The translations under genes were made by a program, and so were the position numbers. Positions 1 through 12,050 of a DNA stretch of 64,000 bases are shown piece after piece (the stretch's first letter is position 1; each line of letters starts with the position of its first letter). Source of the stretch: Nansenia antarctica (lineage: Eukaryota > Chordata > Actinopteri > Argentiniformes > Microstomatidae); NCBI GenBank assembly GCA_963989245.1, contig OZ022351.1, positions 18,446,129-18,510,128 on the forward strand, written 5' to 3'. The notes under the pieces are model-generated. The model ran no database searches. It worked only from the letters and a program-made list of their open reading frames with translations, and had not been told where the DNA came from.

Positions 1-104
1 ATGCTTTGCTACATGCTACATGATATCTCTATGCTTTGCTACATGCTAGTTTAGTTAGAAATAGCTCTATATTTGCCTGCTTCTTTGCTATTGTTCATCT
101 TGAT

Positions 105-200
105 CTGATTGGGTGATCTGATCACTCTGCTAGCTGATTGGCTCAAATGTGTACTGCTAGCTGATTGGCCCAGACGTGTACTGTTAGCTGATTGGTTCTT
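105..200. repeat. Short tandem repeat, about 30 bp unit
   Basis: About three diverged copies of a unit built around gctagctgattggc and a tgtact segment. No coding signal was recognised here. The sequence from 1 to 600 otherwise holds a pyrimidine-rich CTCC stretch (about 265-470) whose open frames come only from low complexity. Confidence 0.6.
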
Positions 201-606
201 TGGGTGGCATATTTAGTGTTGTTGGCTCTCTGTTTCCTTTGACAACAACATTCTCAACTACCTCCCCTTGGTTTACACGTTCATCTGTCCATTCCTCACC
301 CTCCTCTCTCCTCCACCTGTCCTCCATCTACCCCTCCTCCACCTCTCCTCCTTCACCTCTCCCCCATCCCTCTCTCCTCCACCTCTGCCTCATCCCCCTC
401 TCATCTTTCCAATCCTCACCCTCCTCCTTCCTCTCTCCCACCCCCCTCTCCCTCTCTGACTCATTCGCTCCTCCTGGGTTCTCTATAACAGCACAGGGCT
501 CTGACTAAACCCTATGTTACTACCTAAAGCACGTGTTGGTGCAGGGCTGGACCTAAAGCAGCGCTGGTTTAACTTTCCTCTGGCTTAGAGCTGGCAGAGG
601 CTGTCT

Positions 607-850
607 GATTCATTGGTCCATATCATAAGACTATGAACTAGTTCTCTAGGATGCATTGATTCAAATCATAAGACTCTGAACTGGTTCTCTATGGTTCATT
701 GATTCATATCATAAGACTCTGAACTAGCTCTCTTTGATGCATTGATTCAGATCATAAGACTCTGAACTAGCTCTCTATGGTTCATTGATTCATATCACAA
801 GACTCAGAACTAGCTCTCTAGGATCCATTGATTCATATCATGAGGCTGAA
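607..850. repeat. Tandem repeat, about 43 bp unit, about 5 copies
   Basis: Successive units share cattgattcatatcataag followed by actctgaactagctctct, with small substitutions. The array ends near 850. I see no gene in it. Confidence 0.75.
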
Positions 851-946
851 CAGGGTTGTTGCTTTGAACTAACTGTGGAACTGTTACAGATTGCCAGATC
901 TCCATGTGCACATGAATTAAGAATACAATAAACAAACACATGGAAA

Positions 947-1258
<312 letters not shown>

Positions 1259-1577
1259 CTAAATGCTCCTCAAGGTCAAAGAGTAAGCCAGGCACTAAAG
1301 TGGACCCCATTCCAAACACTCTCTATCAGAGCTGCCAAGTCTCACGCAATCGCCGTGAGACTCACGCATTTCAACCAGTTCTCACGCTCTCACGCCGCAT
1401 CTCTATTTCTCACAGCGAGAAATAACAATTGTTTTACGGGACTTTTATTTTTTTAATTCCTTGAAAGAAAGCTAACGGACATGAGTTTCGTGGCATCTTT
1501 CTGCACGCGCGTTAACTTGAGTCTGCAATCGAAGCGGCAGGCGAGCGCTGATGGAAGAACCTGTGTTCACGCGAGCT

Positions 1578-2080
1578 CAGGGGAGGCTGGTTCATTAGGT
1601 GCAATTGGGCAATGCCCCACCAAAGGGAGAAGAGAGAGATTTTTTTTCTATGACTTCTAGACAGTGTTGCTTCTGAATATCATAGTCCAATCAGCTAGTG
1701 TTCTGTGGCGTATATCATAGTCCAATCAGCTAGTGTTCTGTGGAGTATGTTCCAATCAGCTTCAAGTCCCGCCCCTTTCGGGGCAACTTTCAGTCTACTC
1801 GAAGTTGCACTAGGCTGTTCTCGTAGACTTGCATGTAAAATCTATTTTGGTAACTTCAGGCCATTCGGTCAATTGTCTATGGGGTTTTGGGACATGCACC
1901 GAAAGGGGCGGGACTTGAAGCTGATTGGAACATACTCCACAGAACACTAGCTGATTGGACTATGATATACGCCACAGAACACTAGCTGATTGGACTATGA
2001 TATTCAGAAGCAACACTGTCTAGAAGTCATAGAAAAAAAATCTCTCTCTTCTCCCTTTGGTGGGGAGCCAGCCTCCCCTG
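1578..2080. mobile_element. Long foldback (palindromic) element
   Basis: Two arms of about 180-200 bp are near-perfect reverse complements (about 1578-1780 and 1900-2080) around a loop of about 120 bp. The outer ends read CAGGGGAGGCTGG and its complement, CAGCCTCCCCTG. The left arm has an extra segment of about 20 bp absent on the right. The same CAGGGGAGGC end is found on the small element at 53153-53289, which suggests one hAT-like family. No clear target duplication was found. The open frames inside mirror each other and are not genes. Confidence 0.8.
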
Positions 2081-2337
2081 CTTGAGGATATTACAACTGG
2101 ACCTATTACCGAAGTCAAACTTCGTTTGTGGTCGCAATCTCCGCGCAATCTCCGCGCAATCTCCGCGGCTGTTAGGCTGCTACTGTTGGTGTTTTGCGAA
2201 GCCAGAATACACAAACTCGACCTGAAGGTAAGAGAGTCAGCTAAGATAAAAGCTACTTCAAACATTTAGTAATATCGTCAGCATGGTACGTTTTCTATTG
2301 TCGTCTTTTAGCTTGTTTGTTTATGTATTCAGCACAC

Positions 2338-2371
2338 GCACACACACACACACACACACGCACACACGCAC

Positions 2372-2422
<51 letters not shown>
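2338..2422. repeat. CA microsatellite
   Basis: A near-pure run of CA with a few CG interruptions, directly before the 31-bp minisatellite. Confidence 0.9.
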
Positions 2423-2430
<8 letters not shown>

Positions 2431-2442
2431 CACACACTCACT

Positions 2443-3366
2443 AGAGGGGATGAAGAGGTCTGTACAGGGGGGTAGGGGGGATGAAGAGGTCTGTACAGGG
2501 GGGTAGAGGGGATACAGAGGTCTGTACAGGGGGGTAGAGGGGATGAAGAGGTCTGTACAGGGGGGTAGAGGGGATGGAGAGGTCTGTACAGGGGGGGTAG
2601 AGGGGATGGAGAGGTCTGTACAGGGGGGTAGGGGGGATGAGGAGGTATGTAGAGGTGGGTAGGGGGGATGAAGAGGTCTGTAGAGGTGGGTAGGGGGGAT
2701 GAAGAGGTCTGTAGAGGTGGGTAGGGGGGATGAAGAGGTCTGTACAGGGGGGTAGAGGGGATGAAGAGGTCTGTACAGGGGGGTAGAGGGGATGAAGAGG
2801 TCTGTACAGGGGGGTAGAGGGGATGGAGAGGTCTGTACAGGGGGGTAGGGGGGATGAGGAGGTATGTACAGGGGGGTAGAGGGGATGAAGAGGTCTGTAC
2901 ACGGGGGTAGAGGGGATGAAGAGGTCTGTACAGGGGGGGTAGAGGGGATGGAGAGGTCTGTACAGGGGGGTAGGGGGGATGAGGAGGTATGTACAGGGGG
3001 GTAGAGGGGATGAAGAGGTCTGTACAGGGGGGTAGGGGGGATGAGGAGGTATGTACAGGGGGGTAGAGGGGATGAAGAGGTCTGTACAGGGGGGTAGGGG
3101 GGATGAGGAGGTATGTACAGGGGGGTAGAGGGGATGGAGAGGTCTGTACAGGGGGTAGAGGGGATGGAGAGGTCTGTAGAGGTGGGTAGAGGAGATGTAG
3201 AGGTGGGTAGAGGTGATGAAGAGGTCTGTAGAGGTGGGTAGAGGGGATGAAGAGGTCTGTACAGGGGGGTAGAGGGGATGAAGAGGTCTGTAGAGGTGGG
3301 TAGAGGGGATGAAGAGGTCTGTACAGGGGGGTAGAGGGGATGGCGAGGTCTGTACAGGGGGGTAGA
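2443..3366. repeat. 31-bp minisatellite, about 30 copies
   Basis: The unit reads roughly ggggatgaagaggtctgtac followed by aggggggtaga. Variants carry gagg for gaag and tagaggtgg for tacagggg. Because 31 is not a multiple of three, the stop-free minus-strand frame of 341 codons cycles through all three frames of the unit, so it is not a gene. Confidence 0.92.
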
Positions 3367-4076
3367 GCTATTCTCATGCTAAAATCGACTGTAAATCCAG
3401 ATTTTAAAGTTGATATTCTTCCCCGTGGAGCATGCCCCCATAACCTGTGCCCCACCCAAAATGTTTAGCACCAGCCGCCACTGCGCGAGCTGCAAGAACG
3501 TAGCAAGCAGTGTTGCCAGATTGGGCTACTTTTGGTCACACTGGACGGGTGGATTCGGCAGCTTTAGACCGGTTGGGCTGGACATTGTCAATTCCGTCTG
3601 GCAACCGTGGTAGCAAAATATGTGCATACATTACAACATCGTATCTGGTAGCTTAGTAGTTACTAAACCCCTAGTTGTTACTAGCTAGTTTCAAACTAGT
3701 TGTTTACTTATTTCGGTTGCACCACGCCAATCTTTTGCCAATCTTAGCTAGTAAATACTCAGTTTTGGTAACTGTTTTTTGTTTCTCTACTGTAACATAA
3801 CCAGGTACATTAATAATAATAATTATTATTAATAATTACAATTTACAATACAAATACAACAATTGGGGGTCCCTCAAAAAAAATTTGGGCGCACAAAATC
3901 ACCCACCAAGCCCTCATTCTGACCCAGGAAAAACCCTGGTATGTAGCCTACTGTATAACATGATAGCCATCTATGAGCAATGCACTGTATATAAGATGAT
4001 GACCACGGGTATTTCTGCTGCTGACCAAGGGGCTGAGTCCTGTTGATGGGGCCAATTTTTCTTTTAGAGTCTGTAG

Positions 4077-5265
4077 CAGTGGCGGATACAGAAAGTGGCT
4101 GATGGGTGGGCCTGGAAAAATCTGGGTGGGCCTGAGTGAAACTCATCACCGCACGTTTTAGACCTATGTATGAGCAGCCAGATGGATGGAACACAACCGG
4201 GCTCGCGAGTCGCGATCATAGGCGCCGATTTATGTTTCTGCCCGTGCGTGCTCGAAACATTTGGGTACGACCAACACGCATGCACACACACGCACACGCA
4301 CGCACGCACACACGCAAAATATTCGCAGGGACTGGAGGAGATCACTATGCAGACCATGAAACGAACGGAAAATAAATAAAGTACCTGTCTACCCAGAGAA
4401 TGCAACGGACAGCCAAACAAGTTATTATAATACACACACGCAAGGCATTCAAGCGAACGCAATAGTCAATGAATTAACCAATAACCATCAACTATGGAGG
4501 ACCAAGTATAGAAATTGTAATAAGAAATGCCTGTATTATCATTTGCAAGCTTTTAACTGTGGGTGTTGACAGTCCAGTGCAAACCGAAAGCTCAAGTTGA
4601 ATCATACATGAGTTGTGGTGATCCATCATTTTATTACAAAACCTAACGCTGCTTATTAGGGGATTTACGTAAACTGGTGTATACACATATATTGTTGTGT
4701 AAAGTTGTGTGCTTCTATTGTATTATATTATTATATCCAGTGAAGGCATACACAATGTTGTTCCACACAAATGTTTCCCTCTTCGTTTTAATCTTGGAAA
4801 GTCTCGTAAAAAATATACTTCACCGAACTATTACAGCGCTGTCTCGGACTCTCCGCACGTCGGCGTGTGGCGTCATCATCTGTTATTGTGAATAAATAAG
4901 ATTTCTAGACAAGGCCTGGTCCAAACTTTCATTATTTTCACTGACTTCCAGACGTGGCTTTTTAAGAAAGCGGGACAATGTTAGCTGTTTAGCCATCGTA
5001 GCGCGCACACTGAACAACTAGTCAAGGTCAACTGAACAATCAGAGTAAACGTAAAAGAGGAAGCCATGGAAACGTAAGAGAGGAAGTTGAATATTATTAG
5101 TATTAATACATACTTTTAATCATTTCCAAGACAAAACTATTCACATTACAGTTAGTTAGTGAAAATTAAACTTTAAAAATATTTTATTATAAAAAAATAT
5201 GTATTTTTATGAATCTGACTGGGTGGGCCAGCTGTCACCCAGGCCCACCCATAGATCCGCGCCTG
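4077..5265. mobile_element. hAT element nested in the 1327-5524 element
   Basis: The left end is CAGTGGCGGATACAG and the right end ATCCGCGCCTG. The 8-bp target duplication gtctgtag is present at 4069-4076 and 5266-5273 and fits nTnnnnAn. The subterminal gggtgggcc motif occurs in inverted orientation at both sides. There is no transposase frame, so it is a non-autonomous copy of 1189 bp. Confidence 0.88.
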
Positions 5266-5683
5266 GTCTGTAGGCTACTGTATTTGTTTATTAAGATTTC
5301 ATAAATATGATATATTGTCTGAATTTTTGTCTTGTTTTATAAAATGTTAATTCTTTTTCATTTCTTGTGCTGGTTTATTATGAACAACATGTAAAATTGC
5401 AGGAAACTAGCACAAATAATTGGGTGGGAGAGAGGAGCCGCCGCTGCCAAAACGTGCACAGTTTTGGGTCGCTCCACCGCCAAAAAATCTCACTCCAAAC
5501 TTTTGGTGAAACTTGGCAGCCCTACTCTCTATAAAGTGACCCATCCTAATCTTATATCACACATCCATGAAGACTAAAAGAAGCAAAAGGAGGGACCGCC
5601 ATGTTGTAACTGTCTATGTTGTTTAATAGCAGCGTCCTCCTCGTCATAGGGCAAACCCTCTGTCCAGTCCTGTTCTAGGACCT

Positions 5684-6115
5684 CTACTGGCGGGGATGCG
5701 GTCTGTGTCTAGGACCTCTACTGGCGGGGATGCGGTCTGTGTCTAGGACCTCTACTGGCGGGGCGCATTGCGGTCTGTTTCGGCGGGTGGGCGAGCAGGG
5801 ACGCGTGCGGACGCCGGTCGGCTCGTCCAGGGTCTTGGCAGAGAACTCTGCGCCGTACGTGGTCGCGCTGTTCTCCCGGTGGCGCGCGTCGCGCTCCCAG
5901 GCCAGGCGGGCACGGCGGTGGATCCTCTCCAACTCGCCGGGGTCCAGCAGGGGTCCCATGGCAGCGGCTCCCCCCCGGTCTTTCGCCGCCGTGGTGGCGG
6001 GGACGGCGCGCTTCGAGACGGCGTCCAAACCGTGAGCACCACGTGGCGGGGCAGTTGTTGTATCAGTCATCGCCGCGCTGTTGATTTCAGCAGATCCCCG
6101 CGTGTTTATCCCCAC
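5684..6115 (-). CDS. Possible C4orf51-like exon
   Basis: A GC- and CpG-rich open frame of 143 codons on the minus strand. Residues about 57-100 (a GELERIHRRARLAWERD segment followed by a SATTYGAEF segment) resemble, from memory, the conserved start of the vertebrate C4orf51 family. In human that gene lies on the far side of SMAD1 from OTUD4 in the same direction as SMAD1, which is the position and strand here. Three tandem copies of a unit of about 34 bp (5673-5763) form the 3' end of the frame, so the true exon probably stops earlier, perhaps near 5765. Start and splice sites are not determined. It could also be a first exon with a chance open frame. Confidence 0.42.
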   Translation of the reverse strand: MGINTRGSAEINSAAMTDTTTAPPRGAHGLDAVSKRAVPATTAAKDRGGAAAMGPLLDPGELERIHRRARLAWERDARHRENSATTYGAEFSAKTLDEPTGVRTRPCSPTRRNRPQCAPPVEVLDTDRIPASRGPRHRPHPRQ

Positions 6116-6616
6116 GGCCCTGGTGGTTGAGTCTCCCCGGGTGTTACCGAGGGACCGGCCGAGTGTCCAGTATCAAATGACAGTCCAGAAGTTCGCTGCG
6201 TCACAGCGTCTGGCGTCGCCAGGCAACGAACCGCTATGACGCTGTGACGCAGCAACGCTCTGCCATGGTAACCCAGACACACACCCACACACCCACAATC
6301 ACATACTACTATTGTTGTTGTGTTTCTGCTGCTAACTAATTCCACCGTATGTTTTTGTTTCTATAATTATTATTATTACTTCGCTGCAATAAAACAGCTA
6401 GATTGCCATTGTCACGGCTGTACTGTGTACATCTAAGATATGTAGACATATAGATATCTATCTATCTATCTACATAAACTTGGACTTGATTCGGCAGTGT
6501 TTACTTCCATCTCAACCCCCCCCCCCCCTCCTAGAAGTCGTCTAGTCACTGAACTAACAGCCCCTGGATTACACAGTTCATCCCTTACACACATTTCCTA
6601 GTCCTGACATTGTATT

Positions 6617-6706
6617 GAGTGAAAAAAGCAGCATCTGCATGCTCAAATCTATGTCAAAATAATGAGTTTTGCAGATTTGAGTGTGCGGATACTGCTTTTT
6701 TCACTC
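6617..6706 (+). ncRNA. Precursor-miRNA-like hairpin (or small MITE)
   Basis: Arms 6617-6650 and 6673-6706 pair over 34 positions around a 22-nt loop. Read as plus-strand RNA there is one true mismatch and three G:U wobbles; on the minus strand the wobbles become A:C mismatches. The outer 15 bp (gagtgaaaaaagcag and its complement) are perfect. Size and shape fit a miRNA precursor, but a short palindromic transposon would look the same. It lies just past the possible smad1 polyadenylation site. Confidence 0.3.
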
Positions 6707-6850
6707 CATTTGATACTCTTCACTCCAGCACCTCAGCTAAGGATAAGCGGTATTTTCACTATTTTGATCCAGTCATGACATTAAAACGGCAACTAATGAA
6801 AGACGGATATATAAAAGAAAGGATACATTTGTGTCACAAAAACAAGTGTT

Positions 6851-6864
6851 TTTATTTATTTATT
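6851..6864 (-). terminator. Possible smad1 polyadenylation signal
   Basis: On the minus strand three overlapping AATAAA motifs occur in a row. They lie about 2 kb past the smad1 stop codon, with ordinary unique-looking sequence just before them. No other gene on this strand is seen between, so this is a candidate end of the smad1 3' UTR. The assignment is inferred. Confidence 0.35.
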
Positions 6865-7024
6865 GAATGTGTGTGAATCCATGGAGCAGTCAGCCTCGGA
6901 CGGTGATGAGGGGAAGGCAGAGAGTTTCTGGTTGACGGTGCAGACTCTATAAACACAACAGCATTCAGACAGTGGAACAGTAGAAAAGTATCAAATTATG
7001 AGATAACAAAGGTTCATACACCAG

Positions 7025-7048
7025 GTGTGTGTGTGTGTGTGTGTGTGT
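7025..7048. repeat. GT microsatellite
   Basis: A short GT run of about 24 bp. The region 6880-7500 shows no other recognised feature apart from two telomere-like patches (taaccctgggttagggttag, 7224-7243, and a weaker one near 7179). Confidence 0.8.
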
Positions 7049-7499
7049 ACATGTGCGCAGGAATGCTCCCGCAGTCCTGTTCTGGAATATGTTGTTTCCC
7101 AAACAAGCTTCTACACAGAAGTGAATGTGTGGTAACTGGTAAGAGTTAACTGGTAGTTTACCAGAATATGACTGATTCTAACCCGGGGTTAGGGCTGGGT
7201 TATGAAACTAAGCTTGGTAGTTATTCTAACCCTGGGTTAGGGTTAGGGCTGAGTTATGGAACTAAACTTCACTTCCTGTTTGGGTACACCTATAAAAACA
7301 TATGCCATTTACAACGGTTGACAACATATCAACACAGTCACAATCTAGTCTGACTCTGTCAACACTGACACAATAACATGATAATAACAACAACAACAAC
7401 AACAAGTCTCTAGGCCGATTATGACATCACAACAACATGGGTTATCTTGATCAGTTAACTAGGGTCATGCCCATGATCGACGCCTGACCCCTGCCTAAC

Positions 7500-8010
7500 C
7501 CCTACGGGCTAAGAGGTAGGGGCTAGCCGCTAGGGGGTATAGGGGGAAGGGCTAGTAGGGGCTAAGAGGTAAAAGCTAGGAGGTAAGGGCTAGGAGGTGG
7601 GGCCTAGGGGCTAGGAGGTAGGAGCTAGGGATTAGGAGGTAGGGGCTAGGGGTTAGGAGGTAGGGGGTAGGGGTTAGGAGGTATGGGCTAGGGGTTAGGG
7701 GCTAGGGATTATGAGGTAGGGGCTAGGGGTTAGGAGGTAGGAGCTAGGGGTTAGGAGGTAGGAGCTAGGGGTTAGGAGGTAGGGGGTAGGGGCTAGGGGT
7801 TAGGAGGCAGGGGGTAGGGGTTAGGAGGTAGGGCTAGTAGGGGTTAGGAGGGAGGGGGTAGGAAGTAGGGGCTAGGAGGTAGGAGGTAGGGGCTAGGAGG
7901 TGGGGGGTAGGGGCTAGGAGGTAGGAGGAAGGGGCTAGAGACTAGGAGGTAGGGGCTAGGGACTAGGAGGTAGATGGTAGGGGGTAGGGACTAGGGACTA
8001 ACAGGTAGGG
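7500..8010. repeat. G-rich minisatellite (gggttaggaggtagg type)
   Basis: Irregular units of about 11-24 bp made of ggggttagg, aggtagggg and ctagggg blocks. Runs of three or four G every few bases on the plus strand give strong G-quadruplex potential. The motif resembles degenerate telomere repeats. If smad1 transcription runs to 6851, the RNA carries the C-rich strand. Confidence 0.88.
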
Positions 8011-8488
8011 GTCGATCAGGAACTCAGATCAGATTTCTCCAACATGTGTATCATCCCCTCAAGCATAGACACAGATGAAAACAACTACCTAAATATTATT
8101 CCTTACTAAAGAGATTGTCTTACACCACCCCCCACCCACCCTCCCTCCCTCCCTCCCCCCTTCCCTCCCTCCCCCCAACGGTGAGACTCACACCCATGAT
8201 GTAGGCGACAGGGAACACACACCAGGACACACACACTCTCATCTGTGTGGTGCCACTCAGTCCTCCAATCACAACGCAGCGCGGTCCTGAGCCGCTGCTG
8301 TGTCAGCTGACATAGTTAAGGCAGAAGTAGTTGAGCTGGAGTCAGTGTGTTGAGCGCTGGCTGGTGATTGTTCTGCTCCTCAGGCTAGGCAGAGCTAGCT
8401 GAGCCCAGATGAGTCTTAGTCCTGATTGTCTCAGGGATCTGGGATCGTCGTCCTGGTCTGGGACGACTCTGTGATCTGATACAGGGGA

Positions 8489-8489
8489 G

Positions 8490-8546
<57 letters not shown>

Positions 8547-8677
8547 CGGACAGAGAGGGTGTAGTCTTGTGTGTGTTAGGAAATGGAGGAGTGTGTAATG
8601 TGTGTGTGTGTGTGTGTGTGTTAGGACACAGAGGATATAAGGTTGTGTGTGTTAAGAAATGGAGGAGAGTGTGTGTG

Positions 8678-8712
<35 letters not shown>

Positions 8713-8755
8713 AGGACACAGAGGATATAAGGTTGTGTGTGTTAAGAAATGGAGG

Positions 8756-8792
<37 letters not shown>

Positions 8793-8847
8793 TGTGTGGT
8801 GTGTGTGTGTGTGTGTGTGTATGTTGTGTGGTGTGTGTGTGTGTGTG
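8489..8847. repeat. GT microsatellite block with copied SMAD C-terminal segments
   Basis: Long GT runs alternate with a segment of about 45 bp, gacacagaggatataagg then ttgtgtgtgttaagaaatgg. On the minus strand the segments at 8711-8737 and 8621-8647 each read HNLISSVS plus stop, against HNPISSVS plus stop at the real smad1 end (8848-8874). A weaker third copy is at 8545-8571. The copies are not in frame with the gene. Confidence 0.85.
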
Positions 8848-9553
8848 TTAAGACACAGAGGAGATGGGGTTGTGTGGGGAGCCCATCTGGGTCAGGACCT
8901 TGTCCAGCCACTGCAGAGGCCCGTGCAGGTGCACCTCGATCCAGCAGGGGGTGCTGGTCACGTCCTGGCGGTGGTACTCTGCCCCCCAGCCCTGCAAACA
9001 CAACAACAACAACAAAGTCACAATAACAACAACAAAGTCACAATAACAACAACATGAGAGGCCATCGTAAAGCGCTTTGGAATAAGGCGCTATATAAGTC
9101 AGTCCATTTACCATTTACACACAGCCTGTGGGCAACCCCCCCCCCCCCTCCCACGTGGGTGGTTACCTTGACGAAGCTCATGCGTATGGTGCACATCTTG
9201 GTGAGCTCGTAGACGGCCTCGAAGCCGTGGTTGACGGACTCGGCCAGCAGCTCGGCGAACTCCTGGTTGTTGAAGATCTTCAGGCTGCAGGCCGAGGGGA
9301 TCTTACACACCGTGGTGGGGTGGAACCCGTGGTGGTGGTTGCAGTTACGGCTCTGCACGAAGATGCTGCTGCCCGACAGGCACTCGGCGTACACCTCCCC
9401 GCCCACGTAGTACAGGTGGACGCCTGGGAGGGGGAGGGAGGGGTTGTTTAGAAGCATGGAGGAGGAGGAGGAGGAGGAGGAGAACACACACACCCAGAAT
9501 CCCCCCCCACCCCCACACACACAGCTCCCTCTAGTGATGGAGACACGTGCGCG

Positions 9554-9589
<36 letters not shown>

Positions 9590-11119
9590 CGCACACACAC
9601 ACACATCCACAGTTGTGGCCTCCCCCCCCCCCCCCCTCACCCTTGCCGATGTGCCTGCGGGTGTTCTCGATGGTGGAGTTGCGGTTGACGTTGGAGAGGA
9701 GGCCCAGGCAGAAGCGGTTGCGGTTGTTGGAGGGGTCGGTGAAGCCGTCCACCAGCACGCTACTGTCGGACGCCAGGTAGGCCTCGCCCACGCGGTTGTT
9801 CAGCTCGTAGTACACGATGGAGCACCAGTGCTTAGGCTCCTCGTAGGCCACCGGCTGCAGGTCTGAGAGAGGGAGGAGGGAGGGAGAAAGGGAGGAGGGA
9901 GGGAGAAAGGGAGGGGGGGGGGGGAGAGAGGGAGGAGAGGAGAGAGGAATTGAGAACCGGTTCCAAATTGTTCGATCCATTGGAATCGTACACCTCCAAG
10001 GTCATCGATTCCGGCATGTTTTTCTGACAGTTGCGCGTTGCAAAAACTCATGCGTCATGACGTCAAACTCTGCGTCTAACGGGAAACTCTGTGGTGTAGT
10101 ATCGGAGTGTGACGTTTTATTTAGTCGCAACAAGGACAGTATTCAAGCTCAGGCTATGCCACAACAACTACGCACTCTGTCGCCTCTTTTCTAAATAGAA
10201 CAGACATCAGTCTTCACATGATCTTGTTTTAGCCACATCTTCTAAATTCTAAAGAAGAATTGTTTGTTTTATGTGCCAGTTAAATGTTATATTTGGTTCA
10301 AGCGTATTCCCTTTTGAAAAGGAGCATTGTAATTTAGTCAAATGTTACTAGGCACACATGCCTATTTTTCTAAAGAAGAATTGTTTATTTTATCTGTCAG
10401 TTTTAGATTTGTTTTCCAAGTTATATCCTTTTAAGAAAAGGAGCATTGTAATTCATTTTAACTCAATTCATGTTCAAATCTTGTTAGGCAGACATACTAC
10501 ACTGTGTTCAGAGACTCAAGAGATAATAAAACAGCTGTGTTGATGCTGAAAACTTGTGTGGGCCTACTTTTTTTCCCCACACAGAAAGGAATCGATAAAG
10601 AATCGGACCGATAAGCAGAATCGATAATGGCATCGGTATCAATAACATCTTATAAATTCCCATCCCTCAACTCATAGTACACTCACAGAACACCAGTGTT
10701 TAGGAGAGGAAAAGAGAGGCGAGAGGGAGGGAGGGAAGAGAGAAGGGAGAGAGGGTGGGAGGGAGAGAGAGAGAGGGAGTGATAGCTACTAAGAGAAAGA
10801 GAGAGGGGAGAGAGAGAGAAGAGAGGAGAGAGGGAGGAGAGGAGGGAGGGAGAAACAGAGGAGGAAAGAGAGAAGGGAAGTGTATGTGAGTTTGTGGCGT
10901 GTCCATGGTTACCTGGCCTGGTGTTGGTCTCCAGGGTGGTTGTCATGGCGAGGAGGTTGGTCTCCATGGAGCAGTCCTGACTCATCGACTCCTCTGGGGG
11001 CATGTAGGCAGGAGGGGGGGTGTCAGCTGAACACACACGCACACACAGACACACACACCGTTAGCCAACACAAAACCAACCTGAGTCATGAACATACATA
11101 GTAGTGTATGTGTGTGTGA

Positions 11120-11169
<50 letters not shown>

Positions 11170-11679
11170 ACACGTCAGTCTCACCGGGGACGTGGAAGGG
11201 GGCGGGGCTGTCCGCGTCGGAGCTCAGAGGGGATTGTGGGAAGGCGGAGGTGCAGCTGGAGCCGCTCCCTGGCGAGCTGGGGTAACTGTTGCCGGGGGAA
11301 CAGGGGAACGCCAGCCCGTTGCCGGCGGCGCCCGGAGCGAAGGATTCTGGGTAGGTGGCGTTGTGGGGCATCAGCGGCTCGTTTTGGTCGATGGCGCCAT
11401 GGTAACGTGGCTGCATGCCAGGACGAGCTACCAGGTCGCTGCTCCTCGGGACCAACACAGGGGGCAGCACTGAGGGGGGGGGGGGAGAGAGATATCAGTT
11501 CAGTTGTTTCTTTGAGGGTGAATAAAGTCATACATCTGTGTGTGTGTGTGTGTGTGTGTGTGTACTCACTGGGGCTGTCTACTCTCCTGTAGTAGTAGGG
11601 GTTGATACACGTCTGTGTGTGTGTGTCATATCTGTGTGTGTGTGTGTGTGTATGTGTGTGTGTATGTGTGTGACATATC

Positions 11680-11743
<64 letters not shown>

Positions 11744-12014
11744 AGTGTGTGTGTGTGCGTGAGTGTGTGTGTGTGTGTGTGTGTGTACTCACTGGGGCTG
11801 TCCACCCTCTTGTAGTGGTAGGGGTTGATGCAGACGTCCTTGTGCTTGGCTCCGAAGGGGAAGGTGCAGCAGTCCAGGGGCTTCAGCTCGTGGTGGCTCT
11901 GCAGGTCCGGCCAGCGCCACACCCGGCAGTAGATGACGTGGGGCAGCCCCTTCCTGTGGGACACCTGCAGCCGGCCATCCAGAGACCTGGGGATGGTCAC
12001 ACACTTACCTGACA

Positions 12015-12050
<36 letters not shown>

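Larger units (their letters stand above)
1327..5524. mobile_element. 4.2-kb hAT-type element with nested insertions
   Basis: The ends are terminal inverted repeats: the left starts CAGAGCTGCCAAGT and the right ends ACTTGGCAGCCCTA. Both sides are flanked by the same 8-bp duplication, ctctctat (1319-1326 and 5525-5532), which fits hAT transposition and the nTnnnnAn target pattern. No transposase is recognised inside, so it is non-autonomous or gutted. Its length is mostly later cargo: a foldback element (1578-2080), a CA run (2338-2422), a 31-bp minisatellite (2443-3366), a small element with GTTGCCAGA / TCTGGCAAC ends (about 3511-3605) and a second hAT (4077-5265). Confidence 0.88.

Noticed and set aside
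2430..3455. A 341-codon minus-strand frame rich in P, L and S.
   Set aside because: It is a 31-bp tandem repeat inside a hAT element; the periodic protein only reflects the repeat.
6619..6876. An 85-codon frame starting MKKAASACSN.
   Set aside because: It overlaps the hairpin, has no recognised domain and runs into the A/T-rich polyadenylation-like region.
7174..7265. Interstitial telomere made of TTAGGG repeats.
   Set aside because: Only two or three imperfect ttaggg units are present, too few to call a telomere relic.
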